From positions 1-5,524 of the forward strand of contig JAEHDO010000543.1 of the NCBI GenBank assembly GCA_016880375.1: a DNA stretch of 5,524 nt, read 5' to 3'. The stretch is from Betaproteobacteria bacterium. GTDB taxonomy: Bacteria > Pseudomonadota > Gammaproteobacteria > Burkholderiales > Rhodocyclaceae. Under the pieces are notes generated by a model. The model was not told where the DNA came from and did not search any database. It saw only the letters and a program-made list of their open reading frames with translations. The translations under genes were made by a program, and so were the position numbers. This document shows positions 1 to 5,397 of this stretch, in pieces; the first letter of the stretch is position 1; each line of letters begins with the position of its first letter.

Positions 1-1801
1 CTACCACCTTGCGGTAGGGTGTCTCCATGAAGCCGAACTGATTTGTTCTGGCATACAACGCCAGGGAGTTGATCAGGCCGATGTTCGGTCCTTCCGGCGT
101 TTCAATCGGGCAAACCCGACCGTAGTGAGTCGGGTGGACGTCGCGCACTTCGAATCCGGCACGCTCGCGTGTCAGGCCGCCCGGGCCTAGGGCGGAAACG
201 CGACGCTTGTGCGTGATCTCAGACAGCGGATTGGTTTGGTCCATGAACTGAGAGAGCTGGCTGGAACCGAAGAATTCCTTGATTGCAGCCGAGATGGGCT
301 TGGCGTTGATCAGGTCGTGCGGCATCAGGTTCTCGGATTCGGCCTGCGACAGGCGCTCCTTGACGGCGCGCTCGACGCGCACAAGACCAGCACGAAACTG
401 GTTTTCGGCCAGTTCGCCAACTGAGCGCACACGCCTATTGCCAAGGTGATCGATGTCGTCGATCTCACCGCGTCCGTTACGCAGTTCTACGAGAATGCGA
501 ATGACGTCGATGATGTCCTCGTTGGACAGCGTACCAGGCCCATCCAACCCTTCACGGCCGACACGCCGGTTGAACTTCATGCGGCCAACGGCAGACAGAT
601 CGTAGCGCTCCTCGGAATAGAACAGTCCGTGAAACAGGGTCTCGACAGCATCCTCGGTGGGTGGCTCGCCGGGGCGCATCATGCGGTAGATGGCTACGCG
701 GGCCGCCAACTGGTCGACAGTCTCGTCGGTGCGCAGCGTCGAAGAAATATAGGCGCCGCGGTCTAGATCGTTGGTATAAAGCGTGTGTAGCTCGGCCACC
801 CCCGATTCACGCAGCTTGCCGAGCAGGCTCTCCGTCAACTCTTCGTTTGCATTGGCGAGTATCTCGCCCGTTTCGGCATCGATGACATTGCGGCCGATAA
901 CGCGGCCGACGAGGAACTCATCCGGCACATTGATCTTTTTGATGCCCGCTTCCGCCAACTCGCGGATGTGCTTGGCGGTAATGCGCTTGTCCTTGGCGAC
1001 AAGAACCTTGCCGGACTTATCAGTGATGTCGAAGCGGGCTACTTCGCCGCGCAGGCGCTCTGGCACCACCTCAAACTGGATGCCCTTCTTGGACAGGTGG
1101 AAACAATCGAACTCAAAGAACGTGGCAAGAATCTGCTCCGGCGTCAGGCCGATAGCCTTGAGCAGGATCGTCACCGGCATCTTGCGACGACGGTCGACGC
1201 GGAAGTAGAGATAGTCTTTCGGATCAAATTCGAAATCCAGCCAGGAACCACGATAGGGGATGATCCTAGCCGAGAATAGCAGCTTGCCGGAAGAATGGGT
1301 CTTGCCGCGATCGTGCTCGAAGAATACGCCCGGAGAACGGTGCAACTGGGACACAATGACACGCTCGGTGCCGTTGATGACGAAAGAGCCGGTTGTCGTC
1401 ATGAGCGGTATCTCGCCCATGTACACCTCCTGCTCCTTTACTTCCTTGACTGTCTCCTTGCTAGCCTCGCGGTCCATGATGACTAGGCGCACACGGGCGC
1501 GCAAAGGGCTGGCAAAGGTCAAGCCGCGTTGCTGGCACTCCTTGACGTCGAAGGCCGGCTCGCCCAAGGCGTAATAGACGAACTCCAGTCGCGCATTGCC
1601 GCTGTGACTGGAAATCGGAAAGATCGAAGTGAAGGCAGCTTGTAAGCCCTGATTACGGCGCTGCACCGGCGGAATGTCCGTCTGCAGAAACGCCAGATAG
1701 GACTCCAACTGGGTCGCCAGCAGGAAAGGTACGTCCAGAACGCTAGCGCGCTTGGCGAAGCTCTTGCGGATTCGCTTTTTCTCGGTATAGGAGTATGTCA
1801 T
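1..1801 (-). CDS. rpoB: DNA-directed RNA polymerase subunit beta, N-terminal 600 residues (partial)
   Basis: RpoB is the second-largest subunit of the core RNA polymerase and forms one jaw of the catalytic cleft. The frame is open from ATG at 1801 to the window edge and encodes 600 residues, a bit under half of the usual ~1350-1400. I checked the phase near both ends and at several points between and saw no frameshift. Visible landmarks are the start [20 protein letters not shown], the [20 protein letters not shown] block from residue 128, [11 protein letters not shown] just after it, and the rifampicin-pocket segment at 512-538. [19 protein letters not shown] and [17 protein letters not shown] follow. 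The start is supported by GGAG (1807-1810) five bases upstream and by the conserved N-terminus. The gene follows rplL after a 154-base spacer holding an attenuator-like hairpin and a palindrome. rpoC would be expected beyond the left edge. Identification is certain; only the C-terminal part is missing. Confidence 0.99.
   Translation of the reverse strand, partial: MTYSYTEKKRIRKSFAKRASVLDVPFLLATQLESYLAFLQTDIPPVQRRNQGLQAAFTSIFPISSHSGNARLEFVYYALGEPAFDVKECQQRGLTFASPLRARVRLVIMDREASKETVKEVKEQEVYMGEIPLMTTTGSFVINGTERVIVSQLHRSPGVFFEHDRGKTHSSGKLLFSARIIPYRGSWLDFEFDPKDYLYFRVDRRRKMPVTILLKAIGLTPEQILATFFEFDCFHLSKKGIQFEVVPERLRGEVARFDITDKSGKVLVAKDKRITAKHIRELAEAGIKKINVPDEFLVGRVIGRNVIDAETGEILANANEELTESLLGKLRESGVAELHTLYTNDLDRGAYISSTLRTDETVDQLAARVAIYRMMRPGEPPTEDAVETLFHGLFYSEERYDLSAVGRMKFNRRVGREGLDGPGTLSNEDIIDVIRILVELRNGRGEIDDIDHLGNRRVRSVGELAENQFRAGLVRVERAVKERLSQAESENLMPHDLINAKPISAAIKEFFGSSQLSQFMDQTNPLSEITHKRRVSALGPGGLTRERAGFEVRDVHPTHYGRVCPIETPEGPNIGLINSLALYARTNQFGFMETPYRKVV
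188..268 (-). other. rpoB: Rifampicin-pocket segment (RRDR, cluster I) of rpoB
   Basis: Residues 512-538 of this RpoB correspond to E. coli 507-533, an offset of +5 here. The segment reads [20 protein letters not shown], then KRRVSAL. The positions where resistance changes are usual all carry the rifampicin-sensitive residues: Q518, D521, H531, R534, S536 and L538, matching E. coli 513, 516, 526, 529, 531 and 533. The two differences from E. coli, T for N at 524 and V for I at 535, look like ordinary lineage variation. Sensitivity is an inference from residues only; uptake and efflux are not visible here. Confidence 0.93.
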
Positions 1802-1806
1802 ATCGG

Positions 1807-1810
1807 CTCC
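1807..1810 (-). promoter_or_regulatory. Ribosome binding site of rpoB
   Basis: GGAG lies five bases before the ATG at 1801 on the minus strand. It supports this ATG, which also gives the family N-terminus [10 protein letters not shown]. Confidence 0.8.
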
Positions 1811-1823
1811 GGGGGTGAGAAAT

Positions 1824-1891
1824 CAGTTTTCAGTTGTCAGTTGCTTGCAGCGCCGCGGGTGCATTTGCGGGCAGCTGGCAACTGGAAACTG
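1824..1891. repeat. Heptamer-based imperfect palindrome in the rplL-rpoB spacer
   Basis: The left arm 1824-1844 is three tandem heptamers: CAGTTTT, CAGTTGT, CAGTTGC. The right arm 1871-1891, read on the other strand, is CAGTTTC, CAGTTGC, CAGCTGC. Pairing continues inward to 1850/1865, giving 27 consecutive pairs around a 14-base loop (1851-1864). As plus-strand RNA, 21 pairs are Watson-Crick and six are G.U (1830, 1837, 1841, 1845, 1846, 1850 with their partners). In the sense of the operon the same six become A.C mismatches. I see no clear target-site duplication and no open reading frame inside. It could be a small dispersed repeat of the REP, MITE or short tandem heptamer kind, or a structural or processing element in the rpoB leader. 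The structure is read directly from the sequence; any role is inferred. Confidence 0.85.
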
Positions 1892-1901
1892 TGAATATCT
1901 T

Positions 1902-1938
1902 CAAAGGCAAAGGGCTGGCGGCCCAAATCCGCCAGCCC
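1902..1938 (-). terminator. Attenuator-like hairpin between rplL and rpoB
   Basis: In the mRNA sense, starting 17 bases after the rplL stop, GGGCTGGCGG pairs perfectly with CCGCCAGCCC (10 bp, loop ATTTGGG; 1912-1938). The interrupted T-rich tail TTTGCCTTTG follows. A GC-rich stem with a broken T tract suits partial rather than full termination. In E. coli a partial terminator at this same place lowers rpoBC transcription relative to rplJL. I therefore read this as the equivalent attenuator, which would let the stalk proteins outnumber polymerase subunits. The hairpin is certain; the termination efficiency is inferred. Confidence 0.7.
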
Positions 1939-1955
1939 ACCCTGCCAAAACAGCC

Positions 1956-2333
1956 TTACTTGATTTCGGCTTTTGCGCCGGCGTCTTCCAGTTGCTTCTT
2001 GATCGCCTCGGCGTCGGCCTTGGGAATCGCTTCCTTGACGGGTTTCGGTGCGCCGTCGACCAGATCCTTGGCTTCCTTGAGGCCGAGACCGGTCACCGCG
2101 CGAACCACCTTGATCACCTCAACCTTCTTGTCGCCAACGGCAGCCAGGATGACGGTGAACTCGGTCTGCTCTTCCGCTGCCGGCGCAGCGGCACCACCGG
2201 CGCCCGGGCCAGCCACCGCCATAGCGGCAGCGGAAACGCCGAACTTCTCTTCGAACGCCTTGACCAGGTCGTTCAGGTCCATCACCGTCATGCTGCCAAC
2301 GGCTTCGAGGATGTCTTCTTTGCTAATAGCCAT
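1956..2333 (-). CDS. rplL: 50S ribosomal protein L7/L12
   Basis: L7/L12 is the multi-copy stalk protein that recruits and stimulates the translational GTPases (IF2, EF-Tu, EF-G, RF3). The product is 125 residues, close to the usual 120-130. Residues 1-33 ([20 protein letters not shown] onward) form the dimerising domain that docks on L10. Residues about 34-53 are the flexible Ala/Gly/Pro hinge. Residues 54-125 are the globular factor-binding domain, with the signature [20 protein letters not shown] at 73-92. An in-frame TTG two codons upstream (2339) is rejected because GGAG at 2343-2346 would be only three bases from it, but is nine bases from the ATG at 2333, and family members start MA. 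The gene lies 38 bases after rplJ, as expected for co-expression under the L10 leader. An attenuator-like hairpin follows the stop. Confidence 0.99.
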   Translation of the reverse strand: MAISKEDILEAVGSMTVMDLNDLVKAFEEKFGVSAAAMAVAGPGAGGAAAPAAEEQTEFTVILAAVGDKKVEVIKVVRAVTGLGLKEAKDLVDGAPKPVKEAIPKADAEAIKKQLEDAGAKAEIK

Positions 2334-2342
2334 GTTCAATTA

Positions 2343-2346
2343 CTCC
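2343..2346 (-). promoter_or_regulatory. Ribosome binding site that decides the rplL start
   Basis: GGAG lies nine bases before the ATG at 2333 but only three before the in-frame TTG at 2339. It therefore favours the ATG. It sits in the 38-base rplJ-rplL gap. Confidence 0.75.
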
Positions 2347-2371
2347 AAATTCGAAAGTGGTAAGGGATCGT

Positions 2372-2869
2372 TCAGGCGGCGGCCGCTTCGCGCTGTTTTG
2401 CCAGCGCGCCAAGCGCAATGGCAAAACCGGACACCGGCGCTTGCATGACGCCGAGCAGTCTGCCGAGCAGTTCATTGCGGCTCGGGATCGAGGCCAGCGC
2501 CTGCACGCCTGCCTTGTCCAGCGACTTGCCGGCATATACACCCGCCTTGAGCACCAGCTTCTCATTGCCTTTGGCGAAGTCGTGCAGCACTTTCGCCGCC
2601 GCTACCGGATCACTCGAAATGCCGTAAATCAGAGGGCCTGTCAGTTGGCCAGCGAGCACTGCAAACGCAGTGTCGGCAACCGCGCGACGGGCCAGGGTGT
2701 TTCTCAGCACACGCAGATAGACACCAGACTGGCGGGCCTTTGCACGCAGCACGGTGAGATCACCCACCTCGATGCCGCGGTACTCGGCCACGACGATGGT
2801 CTGGGCGCTGGCTACCTGTGCCGACACCTCCGCCACGATGGCTTTTTTGCTTTCAAGATTGAGGCCCAT
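2372..2869 (-). CDS. rplJ: 50S ribosomal protein L10
   Basis: L10 anchors the L7/L12 dimers to the GTPase-associated region of 23S rRNA beside L11. In many bacteria the L10-L7/L12 complex also binds its own mRNA leader and represses rplJL translation. The product is 165 residues, the normal length. It starts [20 protein letters not shown] and carries the conserved RNA-binding-domain segments [20 protein letters not shown] (26-45) and [12 protein letters not shown] (52-63). The C-terminal helical part, from [16 protein letters not shown] (130) to the Ala-rich end, is where L7/L12 N-terminal domains dock. The start is supported by AAGGA (2874-2878) four bases upstream. The gene follows rplA after a 266-base structured leader and precedes rplL by 38 bases. 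Confidence 0.99.
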   Translation of the reverse strand: MGLNLESKKAIVAEVSAQVASAQTIVVAEYRGIEVGDLTVLRAKARQSGVYLRVLRNTLARRAVADTAFAVLAGQLTGPLIYGISSDPVAAAKVLHDFAKGNEKLVLKAGVYAGKSLDKAGVQALASIPSRNELLGRLLGVMQAPVSGFAIALGALAKQREAAAA

Positions 2870-2873
2870 GAGG

Positions 2874-2878
2874 TCCTT
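2874..2878 (-). promoter_or_regulatory. Ribosome binding site of rplJ
   Basis: AAGGA lies four bases before the ATG at 2869, at the 3' end of the long structured leader. It is the site whose access the L10 leader would be expected to control. Confidence 0.75.
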
Positions 2879-2970
2879 TCTCCATTCAAGTCAACACACG
2901 ACGGAAACCTCTCCGCCGCACCCACGGCGACCTGGATCAGGAGTGCAGTCCGCCGCGGTGAGGTGGCGTA

Positions 2971-3060
2971 CGAAAATCCTGTCTGGGGCACCGTCTGCGC
3001 AGGCTGCTTGCGCGCTTAAGCCCTCGGGCCATGCCGCACCCTCGGGCACCTGCGGTCTTT
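2971..3060 (-). promoter_or_regulatory. Candidate L10-type ribosomal protein leader (autoregulatory mRNA element)
   Basis: The 266 bases between rplA and rplJ hold no gene. In mRNA sense the core starts AAAGACCGCAGG and ends GCGCAGACGGTGCCCC then AGACAGGATTTT. CGCAGG (3049-3054) pairs perfectly with CCTGCG (2998-3003) and closes a domain. Inside it are a GGG/CCC helix built from two GCCCGAGGG copies and a GCTT/AAGC helix with an 8-base loop. The position, the AGACCGCAGG...CTTAAG...GCAGACGGT pattern as I recall it from proteobacterial rplJ leaders, and the fold all match the L10 leader family, in which L10(L12)4 binds and lowers rplJL translation. A second short hairpin (2914-2929) lies nearer the ribosome binding site. 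The assignment is from pattern and position, not from a covariance search. Confidence 0.68.
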
Positions 3061-3109
3061 GACGATCCGCCGGTTCGGCTTGCGCCTCCCCGACGTCCCA
3101 AAGTTCTCT

Positions 3110-3125
3110 CCCCGCCTGGGCGGGG
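3110..3125 (-). other. GC-rich hairpin just after rplA
   Basis: Ten bases past the rplA stop, CCCCGC pairs with GCGGGG around a four-base loop (CCAG). An extra inner C-G pair is possible but leaves only two loop bases. No T tract follows in the operon direction (GAGAGAACTTTGGG), so it is not a standard intrinsic terminator. It may protect the 3' end of the rplKA message, pause polymerase, or form the first helix of the L10 leader region. Confidence 0.6.
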
Positions 3126-3135
3126 ACTCAAAACC

Positions 3136-3837
3136 TTACTGCTGCGCCGACAGGCTGGCCTGATCGACGCGCACCCCCGCCCCCATAGTGCTGGAGACGG
3201 AGACCTTTTTCAGATACTGGCCCTTGCTTGTGGCCGGCTTGGCTTTATTCAGGGCATCGATCAATGCGGCGATGTTCTGCTGCAGTTGCTCTATCGAGAA
3301 AGAAGCACGGCCGATGGTGCACTGGATGATGCCGGCCTTGTCGGTGCGGTACTGCACCTGGCCCGCCTTGGCGTTCTTCACTGCCGTGGCGACATCCATC
3401 GTCACTGTGCCAACCTTGGGGTTGGGCATGAGACCGCGCGGGCCGAGAATCTGGCCTAGCGCGCCGACCACCTTCATGGCATCCGGCGTGGCGACGACCA
3501 CATCGAAGTCCATCTTGCCTTCCTTGACCTGGGCGGCGAGGTCGTCGAAACCGACGATGTCCGCGCCCGCGTCCTTAGCGGCCTGGGCCTTGTCACCTTG
3601 GGCGAAGACGGCGACACGCACCTTCTTGCCAGTGCCGGAGGGCAACACGACGGAGCCGCGCACCAACTGATCTGATTTCTTGGCATCGATGCCGAGGTTC
3701 ACCGCGACATCGACTGATTCGTCGAATTTGGCTGTAGCGCATTCCTTGACAAGGGCTAGCGCCTCGGCAACGGGATAGGCTTTGTTGCGATCGGCCTTGG
3801 CGCGCAGCGCCGTAGTGCGCTTGGAGAGTTTGGCCAT
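3136..3837 (-). CDS. rplA: 50S ribosomal protein L1
   Basis: L1 forms the mobile stalk at the ribosomal E site and helps deacylated tRNA leave. In many bacteria it also represses the rplKA message by binding its leader. The product is 233 residues, the usual length. Domain I is made of the N-terminus ([20 protein letters not shown]) plus the C-terminal part from about 160, including GRASF (176-180) and [20 protein letters not shown] (205-224). Domain II spans roughly 70-158 and includes [14 protein letters not shown] (132-145). The ATG at 3837 gives the family start MAKLSKRT; an in-frame TTG at 3855 lies inside rplK and is rejected. Its GGAGG site lies within the last codons of rplK, and only one base separates the rplK stop from this ATG, so translation is probably coupled. 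Confidence 0.99.
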   Translation of the reverse strand: MAKLSKRTTALRAKADRNKAYPVAEALALVKECATAKFDESVDVAVNLGIDAKKSDQLVRGSVVLPSGTGKKVRVAVFAQGDKAQAAKDAGADIVGFDDLAAQVKEGKMDFDVVVATPDAMKVVGALGQILGPRGLMPNPKVGTVTMDVATAVKNAKAGQVQYRTDKAGIIQCTIGRASFSIEQLQQNIAALIDALNKAKPATSKGQYLKKVSVSSTMGAGVRVDQASLSAQQ

Positions 3838-3838
3838 G

Positions 3839-4270
3839 TTACATGCCCTCCACAATGACGCCCATGCTGCGGGCGCTGCCGGCCACGGTGCGCATGGCAG
3901 CTTCCAAGTCAGCGGCAGTGAGGTCCTTCATTTTGGCCTTGGCGATTTCCTCGACCTGGGCGCGGGTCAGCTTGCCCACCTTGTCGGTGTGCGGCTTCGC
4001 CGAGCCCTTGTCGATCTTGGCGGCCTTCTTGATGAGCACCGACGCCGGCGGCGTCTTCATCACGAAGGTAAAACTCTTGTCCGCGTAGGCGGTGATCACC
4101 ACGGGAATCGGCAAACCCGGCTCGACACCCTGTGTCTGGGCGTTGAAGGCTTTGCAGAATTCCATGATGTTGAGGCCGCGCTGACCCAGCGCGGGACCGA
4201 TCGGAGGCGATGGATTCGCCTTGCCCGCCGGCACTTGTAGCTTGATAAAGCCGACAATCTTCTTGGCCAT
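3839..4270 (-). CDS. rplK: 50S ribosomal protein L11
   Basis: L11 binds 23S rRNA helices 43-44 at the base of the L7/L12 stalk and takes part in factor GTPase control; in many bacteria it is also needed for RelA sensing of uncharged tRNA. The product is 143 residues, the normal length. The N-terminal domain carries the Pro-rich loop [19 protein letters not shown] (20-38), known in the family as the thiostrepton-contacting region. Lysines near the N-terminus and in CKAFNA (39-44) match the PrmA methylation positions of E. coli L11. The C-terminal RNA-binding domain begins near residue 70 and includes the closing [11 protein letters not shown]. The start is supported by AGGAG (4276-4280) five bases upstream. 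It is separated from nusG by 90 bases that may hold the L1-binding control site, and from rplA by one base. Confidence 0.99.
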   Translation of the reverse strand: MAKKIVGFIKLQVPAGKANPSPPIGPALGQRGLNIMEFCKAFNAQTQGVEPGLPIPVVITAYADKSFTFVMKTPPASVLIKKAAKIDKGSAKPHTDKVGKLTRAQVEEIAKAKMKDLTAADLEAAMRTVAGSARSMGVIVEGM

Positions 4271-4288
4271 GATGGCTCCTGTTAAGTG

Positions 4289-4317
4289 AGTGGTAACGCG
4301 CTTTCAGTTGCCCTACT
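4289..4317 (-). promoter_or_regulatory. Candidate L1-binding site in the rplK leader
   Basis: Eighteen bases before rplK, the mRNA reads AGTAGGG...GTTACCACT. AGT(A)GG pairs with CCACT around one bulged A. Next comes an uneven internal loop (GC against A) and a short AAC/GTT helix. Two helices split by an asymmetric internal loop, just upstream of rplK, is the general layout known for L1-binding sites on L11-operon mRNAs, where L1 represses rplK and, by coupling, rplA. The helices are short, so the call rests largely on position. Confidence 0.4.
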
Positions 4318-4360
4318 TACGCTCCTCTGCCAGGTTTGGCGGGCCTGGTCCCGTCCTGCG

Positions 4361-4894
4361 TTATGCCTTCTCGACCTGCGAGAATTCCAGTTCCACCGGC
4401 GTCGATCGGCCAAAAATGGTCACGGCCACACGCAGCTTGCTCTTCTCGTAGTTGATGTCTTCCACCGTGCCGTTGAAGTCGGTGAAGGGGCCTTCCTTGA
4501 CCCGCACCATTTCGCCAACCTCGTAGAGCACCTTGGGCTTCGGCTTTTCGACGCCCTCCTGCATCTGCTGCATGATCTTGGCGACCTCCTTTTCGGAGAT
4601 CGGCGTCGGTTTGGTCGCGGTGCCACCGACGAAGCCGGTCACCTTGGAGGTGTTCTTCACCAGGTGCCAGGTGTCGTCGTCCATCTCCATTTCCACCAGC
4701 ACGTAGCCGGGGAAGAACTTGCGCTCGGAGATGCTCTTCTGGCCGGATTTCATCTCGACCACTTCTTCAACCGGCACCAGGATCTGGCCGAATTTCTCTT
4801 CCATGCCGGCGCGCCTGATGCGCTCGGCCAGGGCGCGCTGCACGGACTTCTCGAAGCCCGAATAGGCATGTACAACGTACCAGCGCTTGGTCAT
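4361..4894 (-). CDS. nusG: Transcription termination/antitermination protein NusG
   Basis: NusG binds RNA polymerase across the cleft through its N-terminal domain. Its C-terminal KOW domain contacts either Rho or ribosomal protein S10, linking transcription to termination or translation. The product is 177 residues; E. coli NusG has 181. The NGN domain runs from about 3 to 110 ([32 protein letters not shown] at 57-69). After a linker, the KOW motif is at about 126-153 ([20 protein letters not shown]). The protein ends with [16 protein letters not shown], where F161 aligns with E. coli F165. Its ATG overlaps the secE TGA (ATGA, 4891-4894). Another in-frame ATG at 4906 is rejected: GGAAG (4900-4904) sits five bases before 4894, and homologues begin close to [11 protein letters not shown]. 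Confidence 0.99.
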   Translation of the reverse strand: MTKRWYVVHAYSGFEKSVQRALAERIRRAGMEEKFGQILVPVEEVVEMKSGQKSISERKFFPGYVLVEMEMDDDTWHLVKNTSKVTGFVGGTATKPTPISEKEVAKIMQQMQEGVEKPKPKVLYEVGEMVRVKEGPFTDFNGTVEDINYEKSKLRVAVTIFGRSTPVELEFSQVEKA

Positions 4895-5244
4895 GATCTC
4901 TTCCATCCCAGAATCAGGTCGTAGAAAACCCACTCCAGGCTCTTGTCAGTCAGCCACAGGAAAACCGCCATGACGACAACGAAGGCGAACACTACGCCCG
5001 TGGTCTGCACAGTTTCCTTGCGGGAGGGCCAGACCACCTTCTTGGTCTCCGTCCAGGCTTCCTGGCTGAAGGCGAAAAAGCGCTGTCCGGGCTCGGTAAA
5101 CCAGGCCATCACGGCGCCCGCGATCACCCCCGCCAGGACGGACAGCACGCGCAGGATCAGCGCCGCCTCTCCGAGCAGATAAAAACCCGCGACACCTGCG
5201 GCTACCAGCAACAACGCCAGCGCGAACTTGATTTTGTCGGCCAT
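4891..5244 (-). CDS. secE: Preprotein translocase subunit SecE
   Basis: SecE is the small essential clamp of the SecYEG channel in the inner membrane; its amphipathic and transmembrane helices brace the two halves of SecY. The product is 117 residues with three predicted membrane helices at about 6-24, 28-48 and 83-100, like the three-helix E. coli form (127 residues). The conserved cytosolic segment before the last helix is clear: [20 protein letters not shown] (59-78). ATG at 5244 is chosen because AAGG (5253-5256) lies eight bases upstream and the reading further upstream would run into tRNA-Trp. It is 21 bases from the tRNA 3' end and overlaps nusG by four bases, so secE and nusG are probably translationally coupled. 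The pairing of secE with nusG is widespread in bacteria. Confidence 0.98.
   Translation of the reverse strand: MADKIKFALALLLVAAGVAGFYLLGEAALILRVLSVLAGVIAGAVMAWFTEPGQRFFAFSQEAWTETKKVVWPSRKETVQTTGVVFAFVVVMAVFLWLTDKSLEWVFYDLILGWKRS
4900..4904 (-). promoter_or_regulatory. Ribosome binding site that decides the nusG start
   Basis: GGAAG inside the last secE codons lies five bases before the ATG at 4894. It favours this start over the in-frame ATG at 4906 and fits coupled translation through the ATGA overlap. Confidence 0.7.
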
Positions 5245-5265
5245 TAATCTCGCCTTAAGTTCTGT

Positions 5266-5341
5266 TGGCAGGGGCAGAGGGTCTCGAACCCCCAACCTTC
5301 GGTTTTGGAGACCGACGCTCTGCCAATTGAGCTATGCCCCT
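5266..5341 (-). tRNA. trpT: tRNA-Trp (anticodon CCA)
   Basis: The full 76-base cloverleaf is visible, with the CCA end encoded (5266-5268). The acceptor AGGGGCA pairs with TGCCCCT over seven bases. The D stem is GCTC/GAGC. The anticodon stem TCGGT/ACCGA encloses the loop CTCCAAA with anticodon CCA. The variable loop is AGGTT. The T stem GGGGG/CCCTC has one G.U pair and the loop TTCGAGA. The discriminator base is G, as in E. coli tRNA-Trp. It lies 56 bases after the tuf stop and 21 bases before secE, so it is probably cut from a tuf-trpT-secE transcript by RNase P and 3' processing. I saw no promoter of its own. Confidence 0.98.
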
Positions 5342-5344
5342 GCG

Positions 5345-5355
5345 GCAGAGACTGC
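5345..5355 (-). other. Small hairpin abutting the tuf hairpin
   Basis: GCAG pairs with CTGC around a three-base loop. It sits between the 12-bp tuf hairpin and the tRNA-Trp 5' end, leaving three unpaired bases before the tRNA. Four pairs could arise by chance. Confidence 0.3.
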
Positions 5356-5382
5356 GAGTCGCCCCGAGGGTCGGGGCGACTC
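5356..5382 (-). other. Perfect 12-bp GC-rich hairpin between tuf and tRNA-Trp
   Basis: In the operon sense, 15 bases after the tuf stop, GAGTCGCCCCGA pairs with TCGGGGCGACTC around the loop CCC. There is no T tract after it (GCAGTCTCTGCC follows), so the standard intrinsic-terminator signature is incomplete. It may protect the 3' end of the tuf message after tRNA processing, pause polymerase, or be a weak terminator. The structure is certain; its role is inferred. Confidence 0.75.
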
Positions 5383-5397
5383 TCGTTCACGCATTGA

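Noticed and set aside
446..1574. Several plus-strand open frames opposite rpoB
   Set aside because: All are antisense to a continuous, well-conserved RpoB frame and none resembles a known protein.
1815..1898. Target-site duplication flanking the heptamer palindrome
   Set aside because: Only short near-matches (GTGAG and GTGAA) are present and they overlap or abut the arms unevenly. This is not enough to claim an insertion.
2331..2339. TTG at 2339 as the rplL start
   Set aside because: The GGAG would be only three bases away, and L7/L12 proteins start MA at the ATG two codons later (2333).
1834..2448. Open frame of about 200 codons on the plus strand over rplL
   Set aside because: It lies opposite rplL and its flanks, has no family resemblance and arises from the GC-rich codon pattern. 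rplL on the minus strand explains the sequence.
2889..2894. TTGACT as a -35 box of a promoter for rplJ
   Set aside because: No -10-like hexamer lies 16-18 bases downstream; that position already falls at the rplJ start codon.
2870..2911. GAGGT (mRNA of 2907-2911) pairing with ACCTC just before the rplJ ATG to hide the start
   Set aside because: Five pairs closing a loop of about 30 bases is easily found by chance and there is no comparative support.
2357..3019. Open frame of 220 codons on the plus strand over rplJ and its leader
   Set aside because: It is antisense to rplJ, has no recognisable domain and no convincing ribosome binding site. It is a shadow of high-GC coding DNA.
4286..4924. 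His/Leu-rich open frame of 212 codons on the plus strand over nusG
   Set aside because: The His-rich composition is the typical antisense reading of a normal gene. NusG is intact on the other strand.
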